A program made the position numbers and the translations under genes. Shown piece after piece: positions 1 to 6,647 of a stretch of DNA of 7,671 nucleotides; the stretch's first letter is position 1; every line of letters begins with the position of its first letter. The DNA is from CAISIP01 sp038247175. GTDB taxonomy: Bacteria > Pseudomonadota > Gammaproteobacteria > Burkholderiales > Burkholderiaceae_C. The notes under the pieces are model-generated. The model saw nothing but the letters and a program-made list of their open reading frames with translations. It was not told the DNA's origin and made no database searches. The stretch spans positions 1 to 7,671 of the forward strand of contig JBBRVD010000175.1 in the NCBI GenBank assembly GCA_038247175.1, read 5' to 3'.

Positions 1-167
1 CAGGCCATTACAGCCAGCGCGATCAGCGGCTCGAGGGCAGGCGCCACGGCCTCGCGGCCGGCCTGTGGCAGCGCCGTCCAGGCCAGTGCCGCCAGCAGTA
101 TCGCCCAGATGCCCAGCACCACCCCTGGCGCCAGCAAGGCAAACCAGCGTCGCGACTTCAGCGCCAT
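1..167 (-). CDS. N-terminal fragment of a membrane protein (possible membrane-anchored 3'-5' exonuclease)
   Basis: The frame is open from an ATG at 165-167 through the left edge, giving the first 55 residues of a protein cut by the window. The start reads MALKSRRWFALLAPG. A basic stretch is followed by a hydrophobic helix at about residues 8-32, a short polar segment (QAGREAVAP), and the beginning of a second hydrophobic helix from about residue 43. This fits an inner-membrane protein with an N-terminal hairpin of two helices. A GAAGG sequence 7 bases before the ATG can serve as ribosome binding site. The gene follows the receiver gene by 55 bases on the same strand, so it is probably the last visible member of that operon. 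In related Burkholderiales I recall a membrane-anchored exonuclease (DnaQ-like) gene following symporter-kinase and receiver genes, and the N terminus looks similar. No catalytic residue is visible here, so that function is only a guess. Confidence 0.6.
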   Translation of the reverse strand, partial: MALKSRRWFALLAPGVVLGIWAILLAALAWTALPQAGREAVAPALEPLIALAVMA

Positions 168-222
168 GGGCCGGCCTTCGCGTTCGATGGTGCGGCAGCA
201 GCCCGGTGATGGGCAAGACGGT

Positions 223-600
223 TCATGGTCCCTTTGTCTGCAGCAGTTCGCGCACCTGGGCAACCAGATCGCGGGTGGAGAAGGGTTTGGTGACGTAGGC
301 GTTGGCGCCAAGCGCCAGGCCCTTGGCCACGTCGGTTTCGCGGCCCTTGGCGGTCAGCATGACGATGCACACTTCACGCAGCCGGTCCTGGGCGCGCACA
401 TGCTGGCAGACCTCCAGGCCGGTCTTGCCGGGCATCATCACGTCGAGCAGGACCAGGTCCGGCGGGTTGTTCTCGATCGCGGCGATCGCCTGCAGACCAT
501 CGCGCGCGACGCTGACCTCGAACCCTTCGCGCTGCATCAGGTATTCAAGCGAGATCAGGATATTGGGTTCGTCATCGACGATCAGGATCTTGTGTGCCAT
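223..600 (-). CDS. Receiver-only (CheY-like) response regulator
   Basis: This 125-residue protein is a single receiver domain with nothing attached. Visible landmarks are the acidic cluster D9/D10/E11, the phospho-acceptor D53 in LLDVMMPG, the switch T83 in MLTAKG, and K105 in VTKPF. There is no DNA-binding or enzymatic output domain. It should accept phosphate from the kinase encoded just upstream, in the cytoplasm, and act through protein contacts or as a phosphorelay intermediate. I chose the ATG at 598-600, which gives MAHKILIVDDEP, because GAGG at 610-613 lies 9 bases before it. An alternative ATG at 613-615 overlaps the kinase stop as ATGA and would add five residues. The gap to the kinase stop codon is only 11 bases, which supports translational coupling and a cognate pair. 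The family assignment is sure; the target is unknown. Confidence 0.93.
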   Translation of the reverse strand: MAHKILIVDDEPNILISLEYLMQREGFEVSVARDGLQAIAAIENNPPDLVLLDVMMPGKTGLEVCQHVRAQDRLREVCIVMLTAKGRETDVAKGLALGANAYVTKPFSTRDLVAQVRELLQTKGP

Positions 601-611
601 GGCAGCATGCC

Positions 612-3407
612 TCATTGCGGTTCGGGCTCGGCCCGGTTGTGTGGCGCGCCGGTCGATGCTGCACCTGCAGTTGCAGCCGGCGCGCCCGATGCCATCGTAT
701 TCCAGGGCAGTTCGAACACCAGGCAGGCACCCGGGCCGGCGTCGCCATCGACCCAGATCCGGCCGCCGAAATGCTCGACGATCTGGCGGCTGATCGGAAG
801 GCCCAGACCAGTGCCCTGCGGGCGGTATCCCTCGCCCTGGATCTGGTGGAAACGCTCGAAGATCAGCATGTGCTGCGAGGGCGCGATGCCCGGGCCGTTG
901 TCGTGGATCGATACCCGCACCCCTTGGGAATTCGTCGTCAGATCGACCTGCACCCGCCCGGCCTGCGCGGGCACGAATTTGGCGGCGTTGGTCAGCAAAT
1001 TGAGCACGACCTGGGTCAGGCGGTCCGGGTCGGCGCGCAACACGACGGCATGGTCCGGCAGCGACAGCTGCACCTGGGCGCCACGTTCATGGAGCACCTC
1101 GGCCGTGGTCTGCACCGCCTGCTCAAGCAACTGGCGCAGGTCCACGTCGGTGTTGTGCCACTGCGCGTGCCCGGACTCGATCTTGGCCAGGTCCAGCACC
1201 TGGTTGACGAGCCGGCTCAGGCGCTCGGTCTCGGAGACGATGATGCCGATGAACTGCTGGCGTTGGGTTATCGGCATCTCCGGGTCATCGGCCATCAGCT
1301 CGGCCAGCGCGCGGATCGAGGTCAGCGGGGTACGCAACTCGTGCGTCACCGAGGACATGAAATCGTCCTTGAGCCGGTCCAGGCTCTTGAGCTGCGCATT
1401 GGCGGTGCGCAGCTCCGACGTGGCGCGCTCCAGTGATGCCGATTTTTGCTCCAGTTCGACCGAATGGGCGCGCACCTTGCTGGCCTCGTCCAGGATCTGC
1501 AGCACGTCCTCGAGCACCAGCGCATCCTCGTCCGCGACCGAGGCCACCATGACCCGTGCCGAGGCGCTGCCGATGGCACCGGCCAGCGCGATCTCGACGT
1601 GGCGCACCAGTTGGGCATCGGGCTCGATCTGCTCGATGTGCGATACACCCGCACGGCGCGCATAGTCGGCGAACAAACCGTGCGCGCGCGCCGGGCCCAT
1701 GAATCGGGCCGCCAGTTCGGCCAGATCCTGCACCCGGGCCCGGCCGCGCCAGAACACCGGCTCCCGGTTCTTGTTGCGCTTGAACACCTCGACGAACAGC
1801 AGCGCCTGGCTGGTCTCGGCCGGCGACGGGCCGCGCCACAAGGACAGGCCGACATACGCTGCGAGGTTGACGGCGAGGCTCCAGAACAGCGAATGGGTCA
1901 GGTTATCCAGCCCGCCCAGGCCCAGCAGTTGCTCGGGCTTGAGCCAGGCCACACCCCAGGGGCCGTGCTGCAGGAAGTCGGTCGACAACCAGCCCGATTT
2001 GGCGATCGACGGCAGCATCAGTGTGTAGACCCACAACCCGAACCCCAGTAACAGCCCTGCCATGGCACCCAGGCGGGTGCCGCCGCGCCAATACATGCCG
2101 CCGAACAGCGACGGCGCGAACTGCGCGACGGCCGCGAAACTGATCAATCCGATGCTGACCAGCGCGTAGGCTTCGCCGGCGAGGTGGAAATAACTGTAGC
2201 CCAGCAACATGACGACGAAGATCGCGCTGCGCCGGATGGTCAGCAACATGCCGGTGAGATCGCCGACAGCGCGCGCGCCGAACCGGCGGGACCGCAGCAG
2301 CAAGGGCATGACCAGGTCGTTGCAGACCATGCTGGAGACCGCGATGGTCTCGACGATCACCATGCCGGTGGCAGCCGACAGGCCGCCGATGAACACCAGC
2401 AGCGCGAGCGCCGGCTGACCATGGGCCAGTGGCAGCGACAGAATGAAGGCCTCCGGGTCCATGGTGCCGGAGCCGAACAGCAGCAACCCGCCCAGTGCGA
2501 CCGGCAACACGAACAGGTTGATCAGCAGCAGGTAGGCCGGAAACACCCATGCCGCGCGGCGCAGGTGTCTTTCATCGACGTTTTCCACCACCATGATCTG
2601 GAACTGGCGCGGCAGCAGCACCACCGACAACATCGCCAGCAGTGTCAGTGAGAACCACTGGCCATAGGCGAACGGCGGCTCGTTGACCAGCAGCCGGGCC
2701 AGCTCCGGTACCGCGTTGGCACGCGCGAAGATGTCGGCGAAGCCGTCGAACAGGCCGTAGGTCACGAATATGCCGACCGCCAGGAAGGCCAGCAGCTTGA
2801 CCAGCGACTCGAATGCGATTGCCGCCACCATGCCTTCGTGGCGCTCGGAGGTGTCGAGCCGGCGTGCGCCGAATACCACGGTGAAAGCGGCCAGCGCGAG
2901 CGCGAAATACAGCGTGCTGTCGTGCCACCACGGGCCCTGGTCTGCCATGGGCTGGCCCAGCGGCGTGGTCATGACCGCATAACCGACCGACACCGCCTTG
3001 AGCTGCAGCGCGATGTAGGGGATGATGCCCACCACCGTGATCAGCGTGACCAGGCCCGCCAGCAACGGGCTCTTGCCGTAACGGCTGCCGATGAAGTCGG
3101 CGATCGAGGTGATGCGGTAACTTTTGGCGATACGCAGCATTTTTCGAACCACCAGCCACGCCAGCACCATCGCCAGGGTCGGCCCCAGATAGATCGGCAG
3201 AAACCAGATGCCGGCGCTGGCGGCGCGCCCGACACTGCCAAAGTAGGTCCAGGCGGTGCAATACACCGCCATCGACAAGGCATAGACCCAGGCGTTGTCG
3301 ATCAGCGAGCGCCCTTGCGCGCTGCGCCGGTCGCCCAGGCTGGCCACTGCGAACAGCAGCAGCAGATAGGCGAACGAGGCGCCGACGACCAGGGGGGCTG
3401 ACAACAT
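612..3407 (-). CDS. Sodium/solute symporter-histidine kinase fusion (CbrA/CrbS-like sensor)
   Basis: A 931-residue inner-membrane sensor. Residues 1 to about 525 form an SLC5-type transporter with roughly 13 hydrophobic helices. Family-typical stretches include SVGRAASAGIWFLPIYLGP (58-76) and GGLSAATGMVIVETIAVSS (341-359). Residues about 530-640 (FVEVFKRNKN to LQILDEASKV) fit the position of the STAC linker domain known from such kinases. A coiled stretch at about 645-680 leads to the kinase core: H-box THELRTPLTSIR with H689, N-box with N803 and N807, G1 box DNGPG (836-840), F-box near 851 and G2 GTGLGL (865-870). All catalytic boxes look intact. No PAS domain fits between the linker and the H-box, unlike Pseudomonas CbrA. 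The tail after 905 is rich in Ala, Gly and Pro. The ATG at 3405-3407 lacks a clear ribosome binding site; coupling to the small gene 28 bases upstream is likely. The ligand is unknown; histidine or acetate sensing in relatives is only analogy. Confidence 0.92.
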   Translation of the reverse strand: MLSAPLVVGASFAYLLLLFAVASLGDRRSAQGRSLIDNAWVYALSMAVYCTAWTYFGSVGRAASAGIWFLPIYLGPTLAMVLAWLVVRKMLRIAKSYRITSIADFIGSRYGKSPLLAGLVTLITVVGIIPYIALQLKAVSVGYAVMTTPLGQPMADQGPWWHDSTLYFALALAAFTVVFGARRLDTSERHEGMVAAIAFESLVKLLAFLAVGIFVTYGLFDGFADIFARANAVPELARLLVNEPPFAYGQWFSLTLLAMLSVVLLPRQFQIMVVENVDERHLRRAAWVFPAYLLLINLFVLPVALGGLLLFGSGTMDPEAFILSLPLAHGQPALALLVFIGGLSAATGMVIVETIAVSSMVCNDLVMPLLLRSRRFGARAVGDLTGMLLTIRRSAIFVVMLLGYSYFHLAGEAYALVSIGLISFAAVAQFAPSLFGGMYWRGGTRLGAMAGLLLGFGLWVYTLMLPSIAKSGWLSTDFLQHGPWGVAWLKPEQLLGLGGLDNLTHSLFWSLAVNLAAYVGLSLWRGPSPAETSQALLFVEVFKRNKNREPVFWRGRARVQDLAELAARFMGPARAHGLFADYARRAGVSHIEQIEPDAQLVRHVEIALAGAIGSASARVMVASVADEDALVLEDVLQILDEASKVRAHSVELEQKSASLERATSELRTANAQLKSLDRLKDDFMSSVTHELRTPLTSIRALAELMADDPEMPITQRQQFIGIIVSETERLSRLVNQVLDLAKIESGHAQWHNTDVDLRQLLEQAVQTTAEVLHERGAQVQLSLPDHAVVLRADPDRLTQVVLNLLTNAAKFVPAQAGRVQVDLTTNSQGVRVSIHDNGPGIAPSQHMLIFERFHQIQGEGYRPQGTGLGLPISRQIVEHFGGRIWVDGDAGPGACLVFELPWNTMASGAPAATAGAASTGAPHNRAEPEPQ

Positions 3408-3435
3408 GGCGGGTGTCGCGCTGCAACGGTGCTGT

Positions 3436-3633
3436 TCAGTCGCCGGCGTGTTCCAGCAACCAGGCCATGGACGCGATCAGCGCCGCCCACAGGCCGAACA
3501 ACGCGGTCGGGAACAGCGGCAGCCCGAACACCGTGGCCTGCGGGTTCCACAATGACAACAATGGGTAGTTCAGCGCCATCAGCGCTGCAAAGAACAGCGC
3601 AATCAGCCGCTGCTGGCCCCGCGTCCTGGTCAT
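3436..3633 (-). CDS. Small two-helix membrane protein upstream of the symporter-kinase
   Basis: A 65-residue protein starting MTRTRGQQRL. Two hydrophobic segments are visible: residues about 8-28 (IALFFAALMALNYPLLSL) and about 39-61 (PLFPTALFGLWAALIASMAWLL). The loop between them contains NPQATVFG. The start at 3631-3633 is preceded by a near-perfect GAGGAGG 4 bases away; an upstream ATG at 3699 would add 22 residues without hydrophobic or conserved character and lacks this site. It ends 28 bases before the symporter-kinase gene, on the same strand. Small membrane proteins often precede SLC5 transporters (DUF485, DUF4212, DUF3311-like partners), and Pseudomonas has a small gene, cbrX, just before cbrA. 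The VFGLPLF stretch recalls DUF3311, but I cannot confirm membership. A role as accessory subunit or translational lead gene for the sensor is inference. Confidence 0.8.
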   Translation of the reverse strand: MTRTRGQQRLIALFFAALMALNYPLLSLWNPQATVFGLPLFPTALFGLWAALIASMAWLLEHAGD

Positions 3634-3637
3634 GTTG

Positions 3638-3644
3638 CCTCCTC
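3638..3644 (-). promoter_or_regulatory. Strong ribosome binding site of the 65-residue membrane protein
   Basis: On the minus strand GAGGAGG lies 4 bases before the ATG at 3633. It decides the start in favour of the 65-residue form. It is the strongest such site in the first cluster and contrasts with the lack of one before the symporter-kinase. Confidence 0.7.
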
Positions 3645-3743
3645 GATATGGTCGTGTCCCCGAGGCTGTCGAGCGCCCGTATGCCCCGTCGCGCCGCACA
3701 GCGGCCCACCATGGCAGGTTACGACCGCGGTCTTACCGAAGCC

Positions 3744-5207
3744 TTACCCGACGCTGCTGGTCTGCGTCGCATCGACGGAGGTGTCGAAACGTACCACGAA
3801 TCGGCAGCCCGGCGGGTCGCGGCGGCTGTCCATGTCCTCGATGCCGACCGTGGCGCGATGCAGCTGGGCGATCTCGAGCACGATCGGAAGGCCCAGGCCA
3901 GAGCCATCGACACCACTGCCCAGCACCCGGTAAAACGGCTTGAACACCAATTCGCGTTCAGCCGGGGAAATGCCCGGCCCCGAGTCCTCGACCTGCAACA
4001 ACACCACCTTGCCGAACGGATCGGCCAGCACCCGCGCAGTCACCACGCCCGGATGCTCCGGGCTCGACGGCGTGTAGTGGATGGCGTTGTCCAGCAGGTT
4101 GCGGATCAGCTCCGACAGCAGCGTCGGATTGCCCTCCAGCGCGAAGCCCCGCGCGCCTGGCGGCTCGCCCTCATATCCCAGGTCGATCGCCTTGTCATTC
4201 GCGCGTGGCAGGCAATCCTGCACCACGGCCACCGTCAGTTCGGCCAGATCGCAACGCTGGCGCGCCATTGCAGAACCGCTGCCTTCAGCGCGTGCCAGCG
4301 CCAGCAGCTGATTGACCGTGTGTGTCGCGCGCACGCTGGCATTGCCGATCTGGCGCAGCGAGAGCTTGAACTCCTCGGCGCTGACACCTTCGCGCTGCGC
4401 CAGGTCGGCCTGCATGCGCAGTCCCGCCAGCGGTGTCTTGAGCTGGTGCGCGGCGTCGGCCAGAAATCGTTTCTGGTGCTCGATCGACTTGGTCAGGCGC
4501 TGCAGCAGGTCGTTGACGGAGGACACCAGCGGCGCGACCTCCTGCGGCACCGAACGGTCGTCGAGCGGGCTGAGGTCGTCGGGCTTGCGGGCGCGGATGC
4601 GCTCTTCGAGCTGGTTCAGCGGCTTGATCGCGTAGGCCAGGCCGAGCCAGACCAGCAGCACCGCGAGCGGCAGGATGATGAACTGCTGCAGCATCACGCC
4701 CTTGACGATCTCGGTTGCCAGCACGGCACGTTTGTCCATTGTCTCGGCCACCTGGACCAGGACCGGTTTGCCCATCGGCGCGTCGACCTCGAGCCACTTG
4801 TAGGCCACGCGCAGGCCATCGCCCAGGTAGCTGTCGTCGCGCACCCGCACCTGGCCAAAGAACGGTGGCTCGTCTTGCGGTGGCAGCGGCAGATTGCGCT
4901 CGCCGGCGAGCAACTCGCCGCGTGCGCCGATGACCTGGTAATAAACGGTGTCGGTTTCGCTGGCACGCAACAGCTTGCGCGCCGGCATCGGCATGTCGAA
5001 GCGCAGTTGCCCGTCGCGTGCCTGGACCAGTGCGGCGACTTCGCCGACATTGACCTCCAGCGCCTGGTCGAACGGTTTTCCGGCCGCACTCTGGGCCACG
5101 AACCAGGTCAACACCAAACTGATCGGCCACAGCAGCAGCAGTGGCGTCAGCATCCAGTCCAGGATTTCGCCGAACAGCGAACGCTGCTCGCGCTGAAACA
5201 GTTTCAC
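3744..5207 (-). CDS. TctE-like sensor histidine kinase
   Basis: A 487-residue inner-membrane kinase. Order of parts: a short cytoplasmic N terminus, membrane helix at about 19-38, a periplasmic sensor region at about 39-170 resembling the 2CSK_N/TctE N-terminal domain, membrane helix at about 172-194, a HAMP-like linker to about 245, then the kinase core. Catalytic boxes are intact: H-box DAAHQLKTPLAGL with H254, N-box N370 and N374, G1 EDSGPG with D408, G2 GSGLGL (435-440). The AHQLKTPLAGL form of the H-box is typical of the TctE/QseC/PmrB group. The start is GTG at 5205-5207, which overlaps the upstream regulator's stop codon as GTGA; it places the first helix correctly, while extending further upstream gives a frame that simply shadows the regulator gene. 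Members of this family sense tricarboxylates (TctE) or other signals. No tripartite tricarboxylate transporter gene is in the window, so the ligand is open. Confidence 0.93.
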   Translation of the reverse strand: MKLFQREQRSLFGEILDWMLTPLLLLWPISLVLTWFVAQSAAGKPFDQALEVNVGEVAALVQARDGQLRFDMPMPARKLLRASETDTVYYQVIGARGELLAGERNLPLPPQDEPPFFGQVRVRDDSYLGDGLRVAYKWLEVDAPMGKPVLVQVAETMDKRAVLATEIVKGVMLQQFIILPLAVLLVWLGLAYAIKPLNQLEERIRARKPDDLSPLDDRSVPQEVAPLVSSVNDLLQRLTKSIEHQKRFLADAAHQLKTPLAGLRMQADLAQREGVSAEEFKLSLRQIGNASVRATHTVNQLLALARAEGSGSAMARQRCDLAELTVAVVQDCLPRANDKAIDLGYEGEPPGARGFALEGNPTLLSELIRNLLDNAIHYTPSSPEHPGVVTARVLADPFGKVVLLQVEDSGPGISPAERELVFKPFYRVLGSGVDGSGLGLPIVLEIAQLHRATVGIEDMDSRRDPPGCRFVVRFDTSVDATQTSSVG

Positions 5208-5920
5208 GTCGCCGTGGGTTGGCTCGTCGCGGTCGACGCAGACGGCTCGCCAGGCAGCAGCTTGAGGCAATAACCCAGGCCGCGCACGGTTGCGATGCGG
5301 ATCGGGCCTTTCTCGATCTTCTTGCGCAGCCGATGCACATAGACTTCGATCGCATTGTTGCTGACCTCGTCGCCCCACTCGCACAGATGCTCGACCAGCT
5401 GATCCTTGCTGACCATGCGCCCGGCGCGTTGCAGCAGTACTTCGAGCAGGCCGAGTTCGCGCGCTGACAGATCGATCATCTGACCATCGATGGTTGCGAC
5501 CCTCCCGGCCTGGTCGTACACCAGCGGACCGTGCCGTATGTTGTCGCTGGCGCCGCCCATGCGCCGGCGCAGCAGTGCGCGCACCCGTGCCTCCAACTCC
5601 TGCAGGCTGAAGGGTTTGGCCATGTAGTCGTCGGCGCCGTAGTCCAGGCCCTTGACCCGCTCTTCCACGCTGTCGGCGGCGGTCAGGATCAGCACCGGGA
5701 AGGTCGAGCCGCGCGCGCGCAGTTTGCGCAGCACCTCGAGCCCGTGCATCTTCGGCAGACCCAGGTCCAGGATCAGCAGGTCGAACTCCTTGTTCGTCAT
5801 CAGCGCGGCATCCGCCTCGCTGCCGGTGGCCACGTGGTCGACGGCGGCGCCGGTGCCACGCAAGGCGCGCAGCAAGCCGTCGGCCAAAACGCCATCATCT
5901 TCGGCGATCAGAATGCGCAT
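5204..5920 (-). CDS. OmpR/PhoB-family response regulator (TctD-like)
   Basis: A 238-residue transcription regulator. The receiver domain (1 to about 115) shows the acidic pair D8/D9, the phospho-acceptor D52 in LILDLGLP, switch T80 in LILTAAD and K102 in MAKPFSL. The winged-helix domain (about 130-222) has the typical SARELGLLEVLL stretch, the recognition helix NAIEVYVHRLRKKI (189-202) and the wing TVRGLGYCL (211-219). A short Ser/Thr/Pro tail follows. The ATG at 5918-5920 has an excellent ribosome binding site, AGGAGGAGA, five bases upstream. The stop codon overlaps the GTG of the sensor kinase gene by four bases, so the two are translated together and form a cognate pair. Family and domain calls are secure. 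The TctD label comes from the type of partner kinase; the target promoters are unknown. Confidence 0.95.
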   Translation of the reverse strand: MRILIAEDDGVLADGLLRALRGTGAAVDHVATGSEADAALMTNKEFDLLILDLGLPKMHGLEVLRKLRARGSTFPVLILTAADSVEERVKGLDYGADDYMAKPFSLQELEARVRALLRRRMGGASDNIRHGPLVYDQAGRVATIDGQMIDLSARELGLLEVLLQRAGRMVSKDQLVEHLCEWGDEVSNNAIEVYVHRLRKKIEKGPIRIATVRGLGYCLKLLPGEPSASTATSQPTAT

Positions 5921-5925
5921 GGGCG

Positions 5926-5934
5926 TCTCCTCCT
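5926..5934 (-). promoter_or_regulatory. Ribosome binding site of the TctD-like regulator gene
   Basis: The minus strand reads AGGAGGAGA, then five bases, then the ATG at 5920. This fixes the start of the regulator gene. Confidence 0.75.
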
Positions 5935-5980
5935 GCGGTTATGCCGCCATCTGTTGTCGGTCGGTACCGGCTTGCGATCG

Positions 5981-6010
5981 ATTCTAGGCGTCACTGCGGT
6001 GTTGCCCTAG
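5981..6010 (-). promoter_or_regulatory. Possible promoter/operator of the TctD/TctE-like pair
   Basis: In the 188 bases between the MarR gene and the regulator gene, the minus strand has TAGAAT (5981-5986), five of six matches to a -10 box, about 60 bases before the regulator start. No good -35 box lies at 16-18 bases from it, as expected for an activated promoter. An inverted repeat CTAGG-N17-CCTAG (5984-5988 and 6006-6010) spans the place where RNA polymerase would bind. A second, compact inverted repeat CGGGT-TC-ACCCG lies at 6011-6022. A role in autoregulation is inference. Confidence 0.3.
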
Positions 6011-6108
6011 CGGGTTCACCCGTGCCATGGGCGTTGCGAGGGCTCAAGGGTGGGTAGCTTCGCCCTTCGGGCTGCGGTGCGAGCGCCTTGGGAGCGGCCC
6101 GGCGGCGC

Positions 6109-6582
6109 TCAGGCCACATAGGCCTCCAGCCCCAGCTGCACCACTGTGGCGACCTCGGGGCCGACGGCCTGGCGGAACTCGGCTTCGGCCTGTTCGACTG
6201 CCTGCCGGTAGGCGGCCAGCCACTGCCGACCGGTGGCCGTGAAGACGACCTGGATGCCACGCGCGTCGCGGCTATCGGGGCGGCGTTCGACCAGCGCCCA
6301 GGCCTCACATTGGGCCACCAGTTGTCCCATCGCCTGTTTGGTGATGCCAGCCTGGCGAGCGAGGTCGGTAAACCGGCTGCCTTCTTCTGCCAGGTGCCGC
6401 GTAATCTGTATGTGGGATGCACCAAGCTTGCCGCGTGCCGCAAGATGCGACAACGACAAAGCCAGTTCATCGTTGTGGGCCATCAGTGCGAGCACCCGGG
6501 CGTCGAAACGCTGGCGCGCCAGTTCGGCCAGGCGGCCCAGGTGGGTCTGGCGCCAGCCGGCGTGCGGAGCAGGTGGAGTCAT
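6109..6582 (-). CDS. MarR-family transcriptional regulator
   Basis: A 157-residue protein with the MarR winged-helix layout. Residues about 12-50 form the N-terminal dimerisation helices. The DNA-binding part has helix FTDLARQAGI (71-80), recognition helix TKQAMGQLVAQCEAWALVER (81-100) and the wing RPDSRDARGIQVVFT (101-115). The PDSRDAR stretch corresponds to the PxxRDxR family signature of the wing. Residues 117-157 form the C-terminal dimerisation helices. The length is normal for the family. The ATG at 6580-6582 has no recognisable ribosome binding site; the next Met (residue 34) would cut the first helix, so the first ATG is preferred and a short or absent leader is possible. The gene is divergent from recA. 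MarR proteins usually bind palindromes near their own promoter and respond to small ligands; the ligand here cannot be read from the sequence. Confidence 0.92.
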   Translation of the reverse strand: MTPPAPHAGWRQTHLGRLAELARQRFDARVLALMAHNDELALSLSHLAARGKLGASHIQITRHLAEEGSRFTDLARQAGITKQAMGQLVAQCEAWALVERRPDSRDARGIQVVFTATGRQWLAAYRQAVEQAEAEFRQAVGPEVATVVQLGLEAYVA

Positions 6583-6647
6583 GCCGAAAATGGTAAATCA
6601 AATTGACTAAAAAAACTGTTTCCTGACTTCAACAAACTGGTTTAAAC

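Noticed and set aside
109..1665. Plus-strand ORF of 518 codons opposite the receiver and the symporter-kinase
   Set aside because: It is antisense to genes with intact catalytic motifs, its translation shows no recognisable domain, and it is rich in Ser, Arg and Ala as expected from GC-rich antisense frames.
2572..3426. Second minus-strand frame of 284 codons inside the symporter-kinase gene
   Set aside because: It overlaps the transporter-coding frame fully and shows Arg/Ala/Gly-rich shadow composition with no hydrophobic pattern.
3429..5273. Plus-strand ORF of 614 codons opposite the TctE-like kinase
   Set aside because: It is very long but entirely antisense to a clear kinase gene. The His/Gln/Arg-rich composition is typical of a shadow frame and there is no ribosome binding site or domain.
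5208..5384. N-terminal extension of 59 residues on the TctE-like kinase
   Set aside because: It would start inside the regulator gene and is merely that gene in another frame. The GTG in the GTGA overlap gives the proper family N terminus.
6062..6072. Hairpin GCCC-TTC-GGGC downstream of the MarR gene as an intrinsic terminator
   Set aside because: The stem is only four pairs and no T run follows on the minus strand, so termination is not supported.
6603..6631. TTGACT as the -35 box of a recA promoter
   Set aside because: At 16-18 bases downstream there is no acceptable -10 box (ACTTCA and neighbours match poorly), so I did not call a promoter there.
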